Notes: generated by a model from the sequence alone, not told the origin. 6,250 nucleotides of DNA from Oscillospiraceae bacterium (GCA_031272845.1 JAISTA010000119.1:1-6250); one strand, 5' to 3'; shown: positions 1 through 6,168, numbered from the stretch's first letter. A program made the numbers and translations.

Positions 1-76
1 CCCGACGCGGCGAGGGGTGTGGTGGCGGTGGGTTTTCCTGTCGGTGCGGGTGCGTCCCCGTTGCCGCAACGTTTCC

Positions 77-800
77 GTAGGGGACGGCGTCCTCGACGTC
101 CCTACCCTTGGTTCGCCGCCGGATTTTGCGTCAGACTGCCGCATTCGTACGGCTTGGGTGCTGTCGGGTGCGTACGTCTTCCTCCGCGCTTTGCGCGTTG
201 GGACACGCAGTCGCGGTGGTTGAGGCGGGATTTTGGGCGCGATGTGTGCTGTAGGGGACGGCGTCCTCGACGTCCATTGTCTGGTTCGCCGCCGGACTTT
301 GCGTCAGACAGACGTGGCCGTACGACATAGGTGCGGTTGGGTGCGTACGTCTTCCTCCGCGCTTTGCGCGTTGGGACACGCAGACGCGGTGGTTGAGGCG
401 GGATTTTGGGCGCGGTGTGTGCTGTAGGGGACGGCGTCCTCGACGTCCCTACCTTTGGTTCGCCGCCAGATTTTGCGTCCAACCGGCGTGTCCGTCTGAC
501 GTTGGTGTGGTTGGTGCGTACGTCTTCCTCCGCGCTTTGCGCGTTGGGACACGCAGGCGCGGCGGCTGAGGCGAGATTTTGGGCGAGCTGTGCTGGAGGG
601 GGACGGCGTCCTCGACGTCCCCACCTTTGGTTCGCCACCAGATTTTGCGTCCAACCGGCGTATCCGTCTGACGTTGGTGCCGTCGGGGGCCTCCGTCTAC
701 CTCCGTGCTTTGCACGTCGGGACACGCGGGTGCGGTGATTGTGTGGTAATTCGGACGGTGTGTTGTAGGGGACGCTGCCCTCAGCGTCCCGTCCCCGAGA
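77..800. repeat. Tandem array of about 172-bp imperfect direct repeats
   Basis: Four full copies and one partial copy of a GC-rich unit begin at 77, 251, 424, 595 and 765, giving spacings of 174, 173, 171 and 170 bp. Each copy opens with GGGGACG and a short inverted repeat, then a block reading GGTTCGCCGCC plus ATTTTGCGTC. Next comes a variable stretch of about 40 bp, then a very conserved block with TACGTCTTCCTCC, the hairpin CGCGC-TTT-GCGCG and GGGACACGC, and finally GGCGGGATTTTGGGCGC. Two of the four spacings are not multiples of three, so the unit does not keep a reading frame. The long Arg/Pro-rich open frames across it on both strands are therefore almost certainly not genes. Bases 1-76 are similarly GC-rich but do not align cleanly, so the array may continue, degraded, beyond the left edge. 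The function is unknown. It resembles intergenic repeat families of Oscillospiraceae (inference from memory, not searched). Confidence 0.9.
768..790. repeat. Perfect 9-bp hairpin at the head of the last repeat copy
   Basis: Arms GGGACGCTG (769-777) and CAGCGTCCC (782-790) are exact reverse complements around a CCCT loop. In the four earlier copies the corresponding arms, GGGACGGCG and CGACGTCCC around TCCT, form the same nine-pair stem with one mismatch at the seventh pair. Copy 2 also loses the terminal pair, because its right arm ends in CGTCCA. No T-run follows on either strand, so it is not a typical intrinsic terminator. Confidence 0.75.
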
Positions 801-883
801 CTGCGGGTTCTAAACATACAAAACGGGGGCGCGCTTTTTGTACACGCGAAAGGCGGCGGAGGGGGCCTTATGCAGAGGCATAG

Positions 884-936
884 CAATAAGCCCGCCGGAT
901 TTTGCTTGCTCGGCCGGGTTTGTTTAGGGCTTATTG
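884..936. repeat. 10-bp perfect inverted repeat downstream of the STAND ATPase gene
   Basis: CAATAAGCCC (884-893) is the exact reverse complement of GGGCTTATTG (927-936), with a 33-bp spacer that can add four more pairs (894-897 with 911-914). A smaller hairpin, TATGC-AGAG-GCATA (869-882), lies beside it. Another, GAGGT-TTT-ACCTC (952-964), overlaps the regulator's stop codon. The element is where transcription of the minus-strand gene should end, but no T-tract follows on that strand, so a terminator role is only possible. It could instead be part of a small non-autonomous insertion or intergenic repeat. Confidence 0.55.
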
Positions 937-962
937 ACCCTATACCCGGGGGAGGTTTTACC

Positions 963-3275
963 TCAACCTTCCGAAATTATGTGTGATTTGTGCTTGGCGT
1001 AGGCGGCGGATTTTTGGCGGATTTCCTCCAGCCATTCATTGGGAATAGAGGTGCTGCCGCTTTGCAGGGCAAAGGCGGTCAGCGCGCGCATATCCTTGCC
1101 GAACTCAATAAAGGGCATGCTCAGGCGATTGGGACTCGCGAGCGCATAGGCCTCCGTCAGGGCGTCTAAAGCGGCTGGCCGGTTTTTCAGTAAATAATTG
1201 CAAACAGCTTCAAAAATCTTTATCTCGATTTTGCCGTAGATTACAAGCTCGCTTTCCTGCTGCCCGCGGATGAAATCAAGTATGGCAGAGTATTGCCGCA
1301 AGGCGTACAGCGTGTGCATTTTTGTGTGGTTGATGATGTTTTCAAAAAATGTGCCGTAAGCGCAGGGAATAAAATCCCCTTGCATCGATTTGGGAATTAA
1401 GTCGGTTTGTCCGAGCTTTTGATAATAAAACGCCAGCGCCAAATCGTAAGCGATTCCGCTGATGGGGTAGTTCTCCTGGCTGAGATTCTCCTCCATTTTC
1501 TTTAAGCAGCGGTCTGCCTCCGACAGGTCGCCGTGCGCAAAAGCTATGCGCATCATGTAAAACAGCGTGTGGAAATAAATGTCGTACTGATTGAGCTCCT
1601 GCGCCTTTTCAAGCGCGGCAGCAAAGTGTACGGCGGCGCTCTTGAAATCGTTTTGGAAAAACCGAAGCTCTCCATAGGCAAGATCGTCAAGCCCGTACAT
1701 AAAACCGTCCATCGCGTTCATGGCGGGAGAAATGGAAGCGCTGAGCTCCTTTATGCAGTCTTCAATTTCGCCCTCCTTTTCCGAGCCGACCCAGACCGCC
1801 CAGGAGCACACAGGGTGACTTTTTGAGGGGCCGGCCACAGTATAGGGAGATTTCAAATAATAGTCATAGCATTTCTGAAAATAACGCGCAAAATCATATT
1901 TGCCGTCCTTGACCGCAAAAAGCTGACGCATGATTGCAAAGGCGGCGTACAGATAGGACAGCTTTCTGGCCTTTGCCATGCCCTCCGGCATTTTCAAAAA
2001 CATTTTCTCATACCGCCGGGCAAGCTCCCAGGACTCGCGCAGCTGCCCCGCGCTCATTTTAAGGCGCAGATGCATGACGGGGAACACTGCGGTTTTCATA
2101 GCCGTAGTGTCAGGCGCACCGTCAAAAATGTCAAGCATCCTTGCTGCGATATCGGGAGGAATCTGCATATAGAAGCCGTAAATTATGATGCTGATCGCTT
2201 CATAATTTTCGATGTTGCCGTAATATATCATCGCGTCAACCTTAAATCCGTTTTTATCGCACCACACCGCCGCCCTTGCAAAGGTTTCATAGCGCTCAAG
2301 CGGTGTAAGGATTTCTTGCTTTTCGGCAAGATAGTCTAAAAGCAGATGGTGAATCAAATAGGCGTTAGAGTATATATCGTATCGTATGTAGGCGTGAAGA
2401 AGCTCCATTTCTTGTATAAGCGCGTCGTCCTCCGCTAGAATACGCACCAAATCGGCGGACAGATGATTTATCAAGGAAAGCCTTATTAAAAAATGCTGAA
2501 GCTTCTCGGAAATAGTAAGAAAAAGCTCCTCCTCGATCAAGCGGAACATGCTGAGCTTAAAGGCGCTTCCGGCATAGCCTCTGTATTCGGAATGCCGCTT
2601 GAGCGACCGCCCGACAATGTTTACGGCAAAGGCCAGACCTTTTGTGTCATTATAAACGCTTTCTATACTCTTGTGGTCGGCTTGAATTCCGGCCTTGCTG
2701 AAATACTCGGCAATCTCGTCTCTGGTAAAGCAAAGAGCGTCCTCTTCTATGGAAACCACATCGACGCTTGCGAAAAGGCGCATCAGCTTGCGCTCCGGCG
2801 GCGTTCTGGAAAGGAAGAAAACCGTTTGAATTGCGGCAAAGCTTTTTATCATACGTTCCAGAAAGTCAAGCAGGGCGGAATCATTTATAAAATGAAAGTC
2901 ATCCAACACCAAAACGAATTTTTTGCCGCCTGAAAAGCTTTTCTCGATAAGCTCGGCGTATGCCGCGAATTTATTTTCATTATCAGGAAAGCCTAGCGCC
3001 TGAAGCGCTTGCGCAAGCTCCCCGTCCAAGCCCTCAAGTGTGTGGACATAATTTTCCCAAAAGTGCAAGGTCATATTGTCCAATTCGGAAAGCTGAACCC
3101 ATACGGACACGGAGGAATTTTGCTTTAAGAAGACATCGACCGCATGTGTTTTTCCATACCCGCCTCCGGCACAAAGAACAACAATCGGGCTTTCAATGGC
3201 CTCGGTGAGTATCTGATTGATTCTGCTGCGTTCTAAAAACGAAGTTCTTTTATGAATAGAAGGCACTGACGACAT
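963..3275 (-). CDS. MalT/LuxR-family STAND ATPase lacking the C-terminal HTH
   Basis: This 770-residue protein matches the large ATP-dependent LuxR (MalT-like) regulators. Walker A is the GGGYGKT at residues 37-43. Walker B is FVLVLDDFH at 120-128, with the DDFH/DDYH signature of this family. FLSRTPP (154-160) is the sensor-1-like strand, and GLAFAVN (213-219) fits the end of the NTPase module. A winged-helix-like region follows, with IHHLLLDYL at 308-316, equivalent to the YHHLF motif of MalT relatives. The rest, to about residue 750, is helical and TPR-like, presumably for ligand or partner sensing. Family members normally end in a LuxR-type helix-turn-helix of about 65 residues. This one stops at SHIISEG, in the linker just before it, and the next 200 bp do not encode an HTH. 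The ATG is supported by GGGAGG (3284-3289) 8 nt upstream and by a consensus promoter. As it stands it should not bind DNA by itself. It may be a truncated relic, or an ATPase working through a partner. Confidence 0.87.
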   Translation of the reverse strand: MSSVPSIHKRTSFLERSRINQILTEAIESPIVVLCAGGGYGKTHAVDVFLKQNSSVSVWVQLSELDNMTLHFWENYVHTLEGLDGELAQALQALGFPDNENKFAAYAELIEKSFSGGKKFVLVLDDFHFINDSALLDFLERMIKSFAAIQTVFFLSRTPPERKLMRLFASVDVVSIEEDALCFTRDEIAEYFSKAGIQADHKSIESVYNDTKGLAFAVNIVGRSLKRHSEYRGYAGSAFKLSMFRLIEEELFLTISEKLQHFLIRLSLINHLSADLVRILAEDDALIQEMELLHAYIRYDIYSNAYLIHHLLLDYLAEKQEILTPLERYETFARAAVWCDKNGFKVDAMIYYGNIENYEAISIIIYGFYMQIPPDIAARMLDIFDGAPDTTAMKTAVFPVMHLRLKMSAGQLRESWELARRYEKMFLKMPEGMAKARKLSYLYAAFAIMRQLFAVKDGKYDFARYFQKCYDYYLKSPYTVAGPSKSHPVCSWAVWVGSEKEGEIEDCIKELSASISPAMNAMDGFMYGLDDLAYGELRFFQNDFKSAAVHFAAALEKAQELNQYDIYFHTLFYMMRIAFAHGDLSEADRCLKKMEENLSQENYPISGIAYDLALAFYYQKLGQTDLIPKSMQGDFIPCAYGTFFENIINHTKMHTLYALRQYSAILDFIRGQQESELVIYGKIEIKIFEAVCNYLLKNRPAALDALTEAYALASPNRLSMPFIEFGKDMRALTAFALQSGSTSIPNEWLEEIRQKSAAYAKHKSHIISEG

Positions 3276-3283
3276 GACATATT

Positions 3284-3289
3284 CCTCCC
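3284..3289 (-). promoter_or_regulatory. Ribosome binding site of the STAND ATPase gene
   Basis: GGGAGG on the minus strand sits 8 nt from the ATG at 3275. A second ATG, 5 nt upstream at 3280, is out of frame, which favours the 3275 start. Confidence 0.85.
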
Positions 3290-3307
3290 AACAATAACAG
3301 CATTTGA

Positions 3308-3337
3308 ATTATAAACTAACTACCGTTAGTTTGTCAA
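3308..3337 (-). promoter_or_regulatory. Consensus sigma-A promoter of the STAND ATPase gene
   Basis: On the minus strand TTGACA (3337-3332) and TATAAT (3313-3308) match the housekeeping consensus at all twelve positions, with an 18-bp spacer. The -10 element lies about 32 bp upstream of the ATG, leaving a short leader with the ribosome binding site. Such a strong promoter would be expected to need repression, which fits the palindrome lying in its spacer. Confidence 0.88.
3313..3332. promoter_or_regulatory. Palindromic operator between -35 and -10, TetR-like
   Basis: AAACTAAC and GTTAGTTT are perfect 8-bp half-sites around a 4-bp centre (GGTA on the minus strand, TACC on the plus strand). 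The palindrome fills the promoter spacer and shares one base with each of the -35 and -10 hexamers, so a bound dimer would block RNA polymerase. Half-sites of this ACTAAC/GTTAGT type and this placement are typical of TetR/AcrR-family repressors (established pattern; assignment here is inference). No TetR-family gene lies in the window, so the repressor must be encoded elsewhere. Confidence 0.75.
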
Positions 3338-3500
3338 GAGGAATATCGACATTTTTTACATATGGAATTATATGGATGGAAATCGCGGAACGGGCGTCTG
3401 GTTTACGGGCTGCGCGGAGTTCGGCTTGGCGTTTGGGAGTGCGGCTGCGGTCACTTGGCTTTCGTTAGTACTTTATACCGCGCTGAGCCTAATTTGGCCG

Positions 3501-4271
3501 CTATGCTTCCGGAAAAAGTCCGAAAACGGTTTCGAGCAGTTCATTGAACTCGGCCCTGCCGGAAAGCTGACGGATTACCGTTTTGCCGTCTGCGACAGTC
3601 TTAAGCTCGCTGTCCGTCAGCGTGACGCGGCCCGTTTTTGTCGGCATAGTTGCAAAGCTCAGCATGCGGAAAAACGAGCTTGGATGCGTTGAGGTGTAGT
3701 GGCTGGCGACCTCAAAGTCGGCCTCGCCGAACTCCTCATCCGTAAAGGCGTACATCGGGACAAAGCCGCCGTCAGTCAGACGCTCAAGCACGCGGCGGCC
3801 TTTTTCGTCACGGGAAACGCGGTAGGTGCTGCCGAACTGCTCCTGCGGCGCGGAGGCGTCCAGCTGTATCGGCGCGGAGATACCCTCGTTTCCGTAGCCG
3901 ACATCGCACAGGTATGCGGCACCGGACACGTCAATGCGCATAACCTCGTGCAGCTTTGCAGTATAAACGCCAGGGGCGATTACGCTTCTCGCAAGCAGCC
4001 GCGTGACAGAAAAGCCGAGCTGCGACAATACGCGCGAAAACAGGCCGTTCATCTCAAAGCAGTACCCGCCGCGCCCGCGCGTGACGAGCTTGTCAAACAG
4101 CGCCTGCGGGTTAAGCGAAATTTCTTTTCCGCGCATGACGTCGAGATTTTCAAACGGAATACTGTGCGTGTGCGCCGTGTGCAGGGCAAAAAGCGTCTCG
4201 GCGGTCGGCTCCGCGTACCCCGTATAGCCGATACGCGCAAAATACTGTGTTAAGTCAAGCTTTTCTGTCAT
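3501..4271 (-). CDS. nat: Arylamine N-acetyltransferase
   Basis: This 256-residue protein is a cytosolic NAT, which moves an acetyl group from acetyl-CoA to arylamines, hydrazines or N-hydroxyarylamines through a cysteine thioester. The fold and triad are clear: IPFENLDV at 38-45, then RGRGGYCFEMN with catalytic Cys71, His108 in KLHEVMRI, and Asp123 in CDVGYG. These positions are nearly the same as in characterised bacterial NATs (Cys69-70, His107-110, Asp122-127). The C-terminal third (about 190-256) is the usual variable lid domain and looks complete; family length is about 250-280. Its ATG overlaps the thioesterase stop codon as ATGA (4268-4271), which implies translational coupling. The nearest GGAGG (4286-4290) is 14 nt away, too far to be ideal, which supports dependence on the upstream gene. 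The natural substrate is unknown. Drug and aromatic-amine acetylation or an acylation step in a biosynthetic route are both possible. Confidence 0.95.
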   Translation of the reverse strand: MTEKLDLTQYFARIGYTGYAEPTAETLFALHTAHTHSIPFENLDVMRGKEISLNPQALFDKLVTRGRGGYCFEMNGLFSRVLSQLGFSVTRLLARSVIAPGVYTAKLHEVMRIDVSGAAYLCDVGYGNEGISAPIQLDASAPQEQFGSTYRVSRDEKGRRVLERLTDGGFVPMYAFTDEEFGEADFEVASHYTSTHPSSFFRMLSFATMPTKTGRVTLTDSELKTVADGKTVIRQLSGRAEFNELLETVFGLFPEA

Positions 4272-4660
4272 AGCTTTTCACTCGTCCTCCGCATAAATTT
4301 TTCCTCGTCAACAACAGCGCGCGTGTGCGTTCCGTGACCGATCTCGCCTTTCTCGTCACATGCCGTGACAGAAAACTCGATTTTTCGTCCCTCCGCCGCC
4401 GTAACCTCCGCCGTTGCCGTGACGAGCGCGCCGACGGGGCTTGCGGAGGTGTGGAAGACGTTTATCTGCGTGCCGACAGAGGTTTGGCCGGGCGCGAGCT
4501 GTTCCGCAAGGCAGGCACAGGCAGCCGCCTCCATCAGAGCAACAAGAGACGGCGTTGCGAAAACAGGCAGCGCTCCGCTGCGCATTGCGCGGGCGGTTGA
4601 GGCCTCGTCAACTGTGCGGGACAAGGCGGCGGATTTTCCGATGATTTGGGTTAGGTCCAT
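4268..4660 (-). CDS. FlK-like hotdog-fold acyl-CoA thioesterase
   Basis: This 130-residue single hotdog domain resembles fluoroacetyl-CoA thioesterase FlK and the wider thioesterase family around it. Thr36 (in FATPSLVALME), Glu44 and His70 (in NVFHTSASPVG) have the same spacing, +8 and +34, as the FlK catalytic residues Thr42, Glu50 and His76. The C-terminal strands include KIEFSVTACDEKGEIGHGTHTRAVV, the usual hotdog ending where a basal acyl-CoA is enclosed. It should hydrolyse a short acyl-CoA to the acid and CoA. Specificity for fluoroacetyl-CoA is unlikely to be general to this branch and cannot be read from the sequence. The ATG has GGAGA (4671-4675) 10 nt upstream. It starts 24 nt after the original stop of the broken TIR gene and overlaps nat by 4 bp. 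It was therefore probably part of a TIR-thioesterase-nat transcription unit, or has its own promoter inside the pseudogene. Confidence 0.85.
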   Translation of the reverse strand: MDLTQIIGKSAALSRTVDEASTARAMRSGALPVFATPSLVALMEAAACACLAEQLAPGQTSVGTQINVFHTSASPVGALVTATAEVTAAEGRKIEFSVTACDEKGEIGHGTHTRAVVDEEKFMRRTSEKL

Positions 4661-4684
4661 AGATTATTTATCTCCGTGTAAATA

Positions 4685-5258
4685 TCAAAGCTTTGCCGCC
4701 GTGAAGGTGTATCCGCATTTCTCCATTTCCTTTGCAAGCGAAAGCTTGGTTTCTTCAACATTTTCTTTGAAAGCAATATGCCAAGCTCCAAAACCACGTT
4801 TTGGCGTACCCGCGCTTTTGCGTTTTCGGGCGCTTCCTTTGCAGAGTAACCCATATCTTCGGGAGTTGCCGGAACGACACCGAAATTGGCCTGATTAATA
4901 TACTCTTCAAGCTTTTCAATGACGGTTTGCCCGGAGGAGGGCAGTTGGTCTAAAATCAGCGGGTCTAAGTCCCAGCGCCGCAGCATTGCCTCAAGCTGAG
5001 TTCTGGCGTTCAAATCGTGACCGTATACAACGAACACTTTATTGTTTTTTCAATTGCCGCCGTCAACGTCCCGGCAAGTAAAGCGGCGGCGCGAGCTTTG
5101 TTTTTGACCTGCACACTGTGGTTTCCTGTATTATATACATTAACAATAGCGCCGCTGACAAGGGTAAGCTTTATTCCGCCGTTGTTGCCTGTCGGGGTTT
5201 CAGATTTGATTTTCTCACCGTTTTTTAATAACAGCGTCTTAACTTCTTCGAATGTTAT
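4685..5258 (-). pseudogene. Broken TIR-like nucleotide-binding protein (CAP12/PF10137 type)
   Basis: The gene can be reassembled from three frames. Segment 1 (5258-5045) reads TFEEVKTLL, GAIVNVYNTG and AAIEK, a small N-terminal domain of about 70 residues. Segment 2 (from about 5050 to 4783) reads NNKVFVVYGHDLNART, LILDQLPSSGQTVIEKLEEY, TPEDMGY and RQNVVLELG, a clear TIR-like fold of the family used as CBASS/Pycsar and standalone effectors. The Glu of LELG is where the NADase glutamate would lie (inference). Segment 3 (4779-4685) reads FKENVEETKLSLAKEM and GYTFTAAKL then TGA, the usual family end. Lesions are as follows: the first codon after a good AGAGGA site (5270-5275, 11 nt away) is ATA, not ATG; the A run at 5045-5050 is one base short; and roughly 35-40 residues are missing between LELG and the IAFKEN segment, with a frame change. 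The intact protein would be about 225 residues. A GTG-initiated fragment at 5037-4651 is open but lacks a ribosome binding site. Confidence 0.8.
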
Positions 5259-5303
5259 AGCTAAAAAAATCCTCTTTGTAAATAAGCTTTATATTTAAAG
5301 TAA

Positions 5304-5849
5304 TTACATTATTCCTGCGGCTGAAAGCTGCCTTTGCAGCGCTGTGAGCTGTTTTTTTCTCGCCTTATAGTCCGGCAGCGCGCCGCCGACGATTTTCCAG
5401 AAGCGCGGCGAGTGGTTTTGCTGCAAAATGTGCGCCAGCTCGTGCACGACAACGTACTCAACGCACGCCTCGGAGGCGTACAAAAGCGCGGTGCTCAGGC
5501 GGATTCTGCGCGTTTTCGGAGTGCAGCTGCCCCAGCGCGAGGTCATCCTTCGCAGTCCGATATATGTAACGGACACGCCGAGTACGTCAGACCAGCGGCC
5601 GGCAAGACCGCAGACCGTCTGCCGCAGCGTCTCCTGCGTGAAAACGGGGTCGGGCAGGGGAGCGGGGCAGGCGGTGCGCTGCTCAAGCTCCGCAAGCTTT
5701 TTCGCGATCCACATCGATTTTGACTGCACGAACCTGTCAATTTCACGCGCGGAGACGCTTTTCGGCGCGCGAACCTCAACCCTGCCGTCCGGCAGGATGT
5801 ATATCGCGGTTGTTTTGCGGTGTGAGCGGATTATTGTGTAATGCGGCAA
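5304..5849 (-). CDS. YgjP-type zinc metalloprotein (COG1451, M48-like)
   Basis: This 181-residue cytosolic protein belongs to the YgjP/DUF45 family (PF01863). That family is labelled metallopeptidase by its HExxH motif, and E. coli YgjP has been described as a UTP pyrophosphatase. The N-terminal part carries SHRKTTAIYILPDGRVEVRAP (about 9-29) and RFVQSKSMWI (39-48). The family hallmark SRWGSC is at 104-109 with IRLSTALLYA after it. Zinc ligands are the two His of HELAH (136-140) and probably His146 of NHSPRFW. All expected motifs are present, so it should be active; the true substrate is unsettled for the family. It starts with TTG (5849-5847). GGAG at 5860-5863, 10 nt upstream, and the family's usual N-terminal start support this, and there is no good ATG near. 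It is separated by about 45 bp from the broken TIR gene and may have been co-transcribed with it. No functional link to the genes downstream is evident. Confidence 0.9.
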   Translation of the reverse strand: MPHYTIIRSHRKTTAIYILPDGRVEVRAPKSVSAREIDRFVQSKSMWIAKKLAELEQRTACPAPLPDPVFTQETLRQTVCGLAGRWSDVLGVSVTYIGLRRMTSRWGSCTPKTRRIRLSTALLYASEACVEYVVVHELAHILQQNHSPRFWKIVGGALPDYKARKKQLTALQRQLSAAGIM

Positions 5850-5885
5850 AGGGGAGGGGCTCCGGGTGAGGTGGGATTTAGGTTT

Positions 5886-5914
5886 AGTATAGCATAGTGC
5901 GGGGGTAAACGCAA
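5886..5914 (-). promoter_or_regulatory. Possible promoter of the YgjP-type gene
   Basis: On the minus strand TATACT (5891-5886) matches five of six -10 bases. TTGCGT (5914-5909), 17 bp upstream, matches only the TTG of the -35 consensus. It lies 37 bp before the TTG start codon. The -10 element is convincing and the -35 weak. Confidence 0.5.
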
Positions 5915-5949
5915 GGCTTTGCGGGGGCGTTGTTTGCGGCGTCGGTGGT

Positions 5950-6143
5950 GTTCTTTGTTACGAATAACTAGAGGCGGAAACGAAGTGTTCTCTGTTTGGG
6001 GCGGGGTGTGTTGTTTGGAATAGGGACTCGGCCGCGCGGTGCTTGTGTTCTTTTAGGCGAAAATCTATGAGCGGGAACGAAAAGTTCTCTGTTTGAGGCG
6101 TGGTGCGGAGTTTGGAATTGGGATTTAGCTAAGTCTCTATGCG
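5950..6143. repeat. Two imperfect direct copies of a 97-bp repeat
   Basis: A copy starting at 5950 and one starting at 6047 both begin GTTCTTT and share GGAACGAA/GGAAACGAA, the exact 11-mer GTTCTCTGTTT (5987-5997 and 6084-6094), and a GTTTGGAAT block followed by GGGA (6013-6024 and 6110-6122). They diverge at about a third of positions. No coding potential is seen in them: a 78-residue Arg/Pro-rich frame on the minus strand is not gene-like. Together with the hairpins to the right they fill the stretch from 5850 to 6250, where I see no gene. Confidence 0.65.
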
Positions 6144-6168
6144 AAGCAAAAGCGCCTACGCGGCGGGC

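Noticed and set aside
77..800. Regularly spaced array considered as CRISPR
   Set aside because: Units are about 172 bp with long diverged repeats; there are no 24-40 bp identical repeats with unique spacers and no cas genes.
17..886. Several overlapping Arg/Pro-rich open frames on both strands, the longest 207 codons on the minus strand
   Set aside because: They are translations of the GC-rich repeat array in frames that change between copies (spacings of 173 and 170 bp are not multiples of three). They have no ribosome binding sites and no recognisable domain.
884..936. Inverted repeat considered as the intrinsic terminator of the STAND ATPase gene
   Set aside because: The spacer is long and no T-run follows on the minus strand; left as an unexplained inverted repeat.
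1533..2933. Plus-strand open frames of 64-146 codons inside the STAND ATPase gene
   Set aside because: Shadows of the minus-strand coding frame; none has a start signal or recognisable domain.
3362..3692. Plus-strand frames starting at 3362 and 3372, the latter with a hydrophobic stretch (LSLVLYTALSLIWPLCF)
   Set aside because: No convincing ribosome binding site, and both run into the 3' end of nat on the opposite strand. A remnant of a small membrane protein in 3372-3500 cannot be excluded but is not supported.
3699..4253. Plus-strand 184-codon frame opposite nat
   Set aside because: Antisense shadow of a gene with an intact catalytic triad; no family resemblance or ribosome binding site.
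4651..5037. Open frame treated as an intact 128-residue TIR protein starting at GTG
   Set aside because: No ribosome binding site before the GTG. Family-like sequence continues upstream in another frame, and after LELG the residues stop looking like the family while another frame resumes it.
5017..5298. Plus-strand 93-codon hydrophobic-looking frame
   Set aside because: It is antisense to the N-terminal part of the TIR pseudogene, whose minus-strand translation is clearly family-like.
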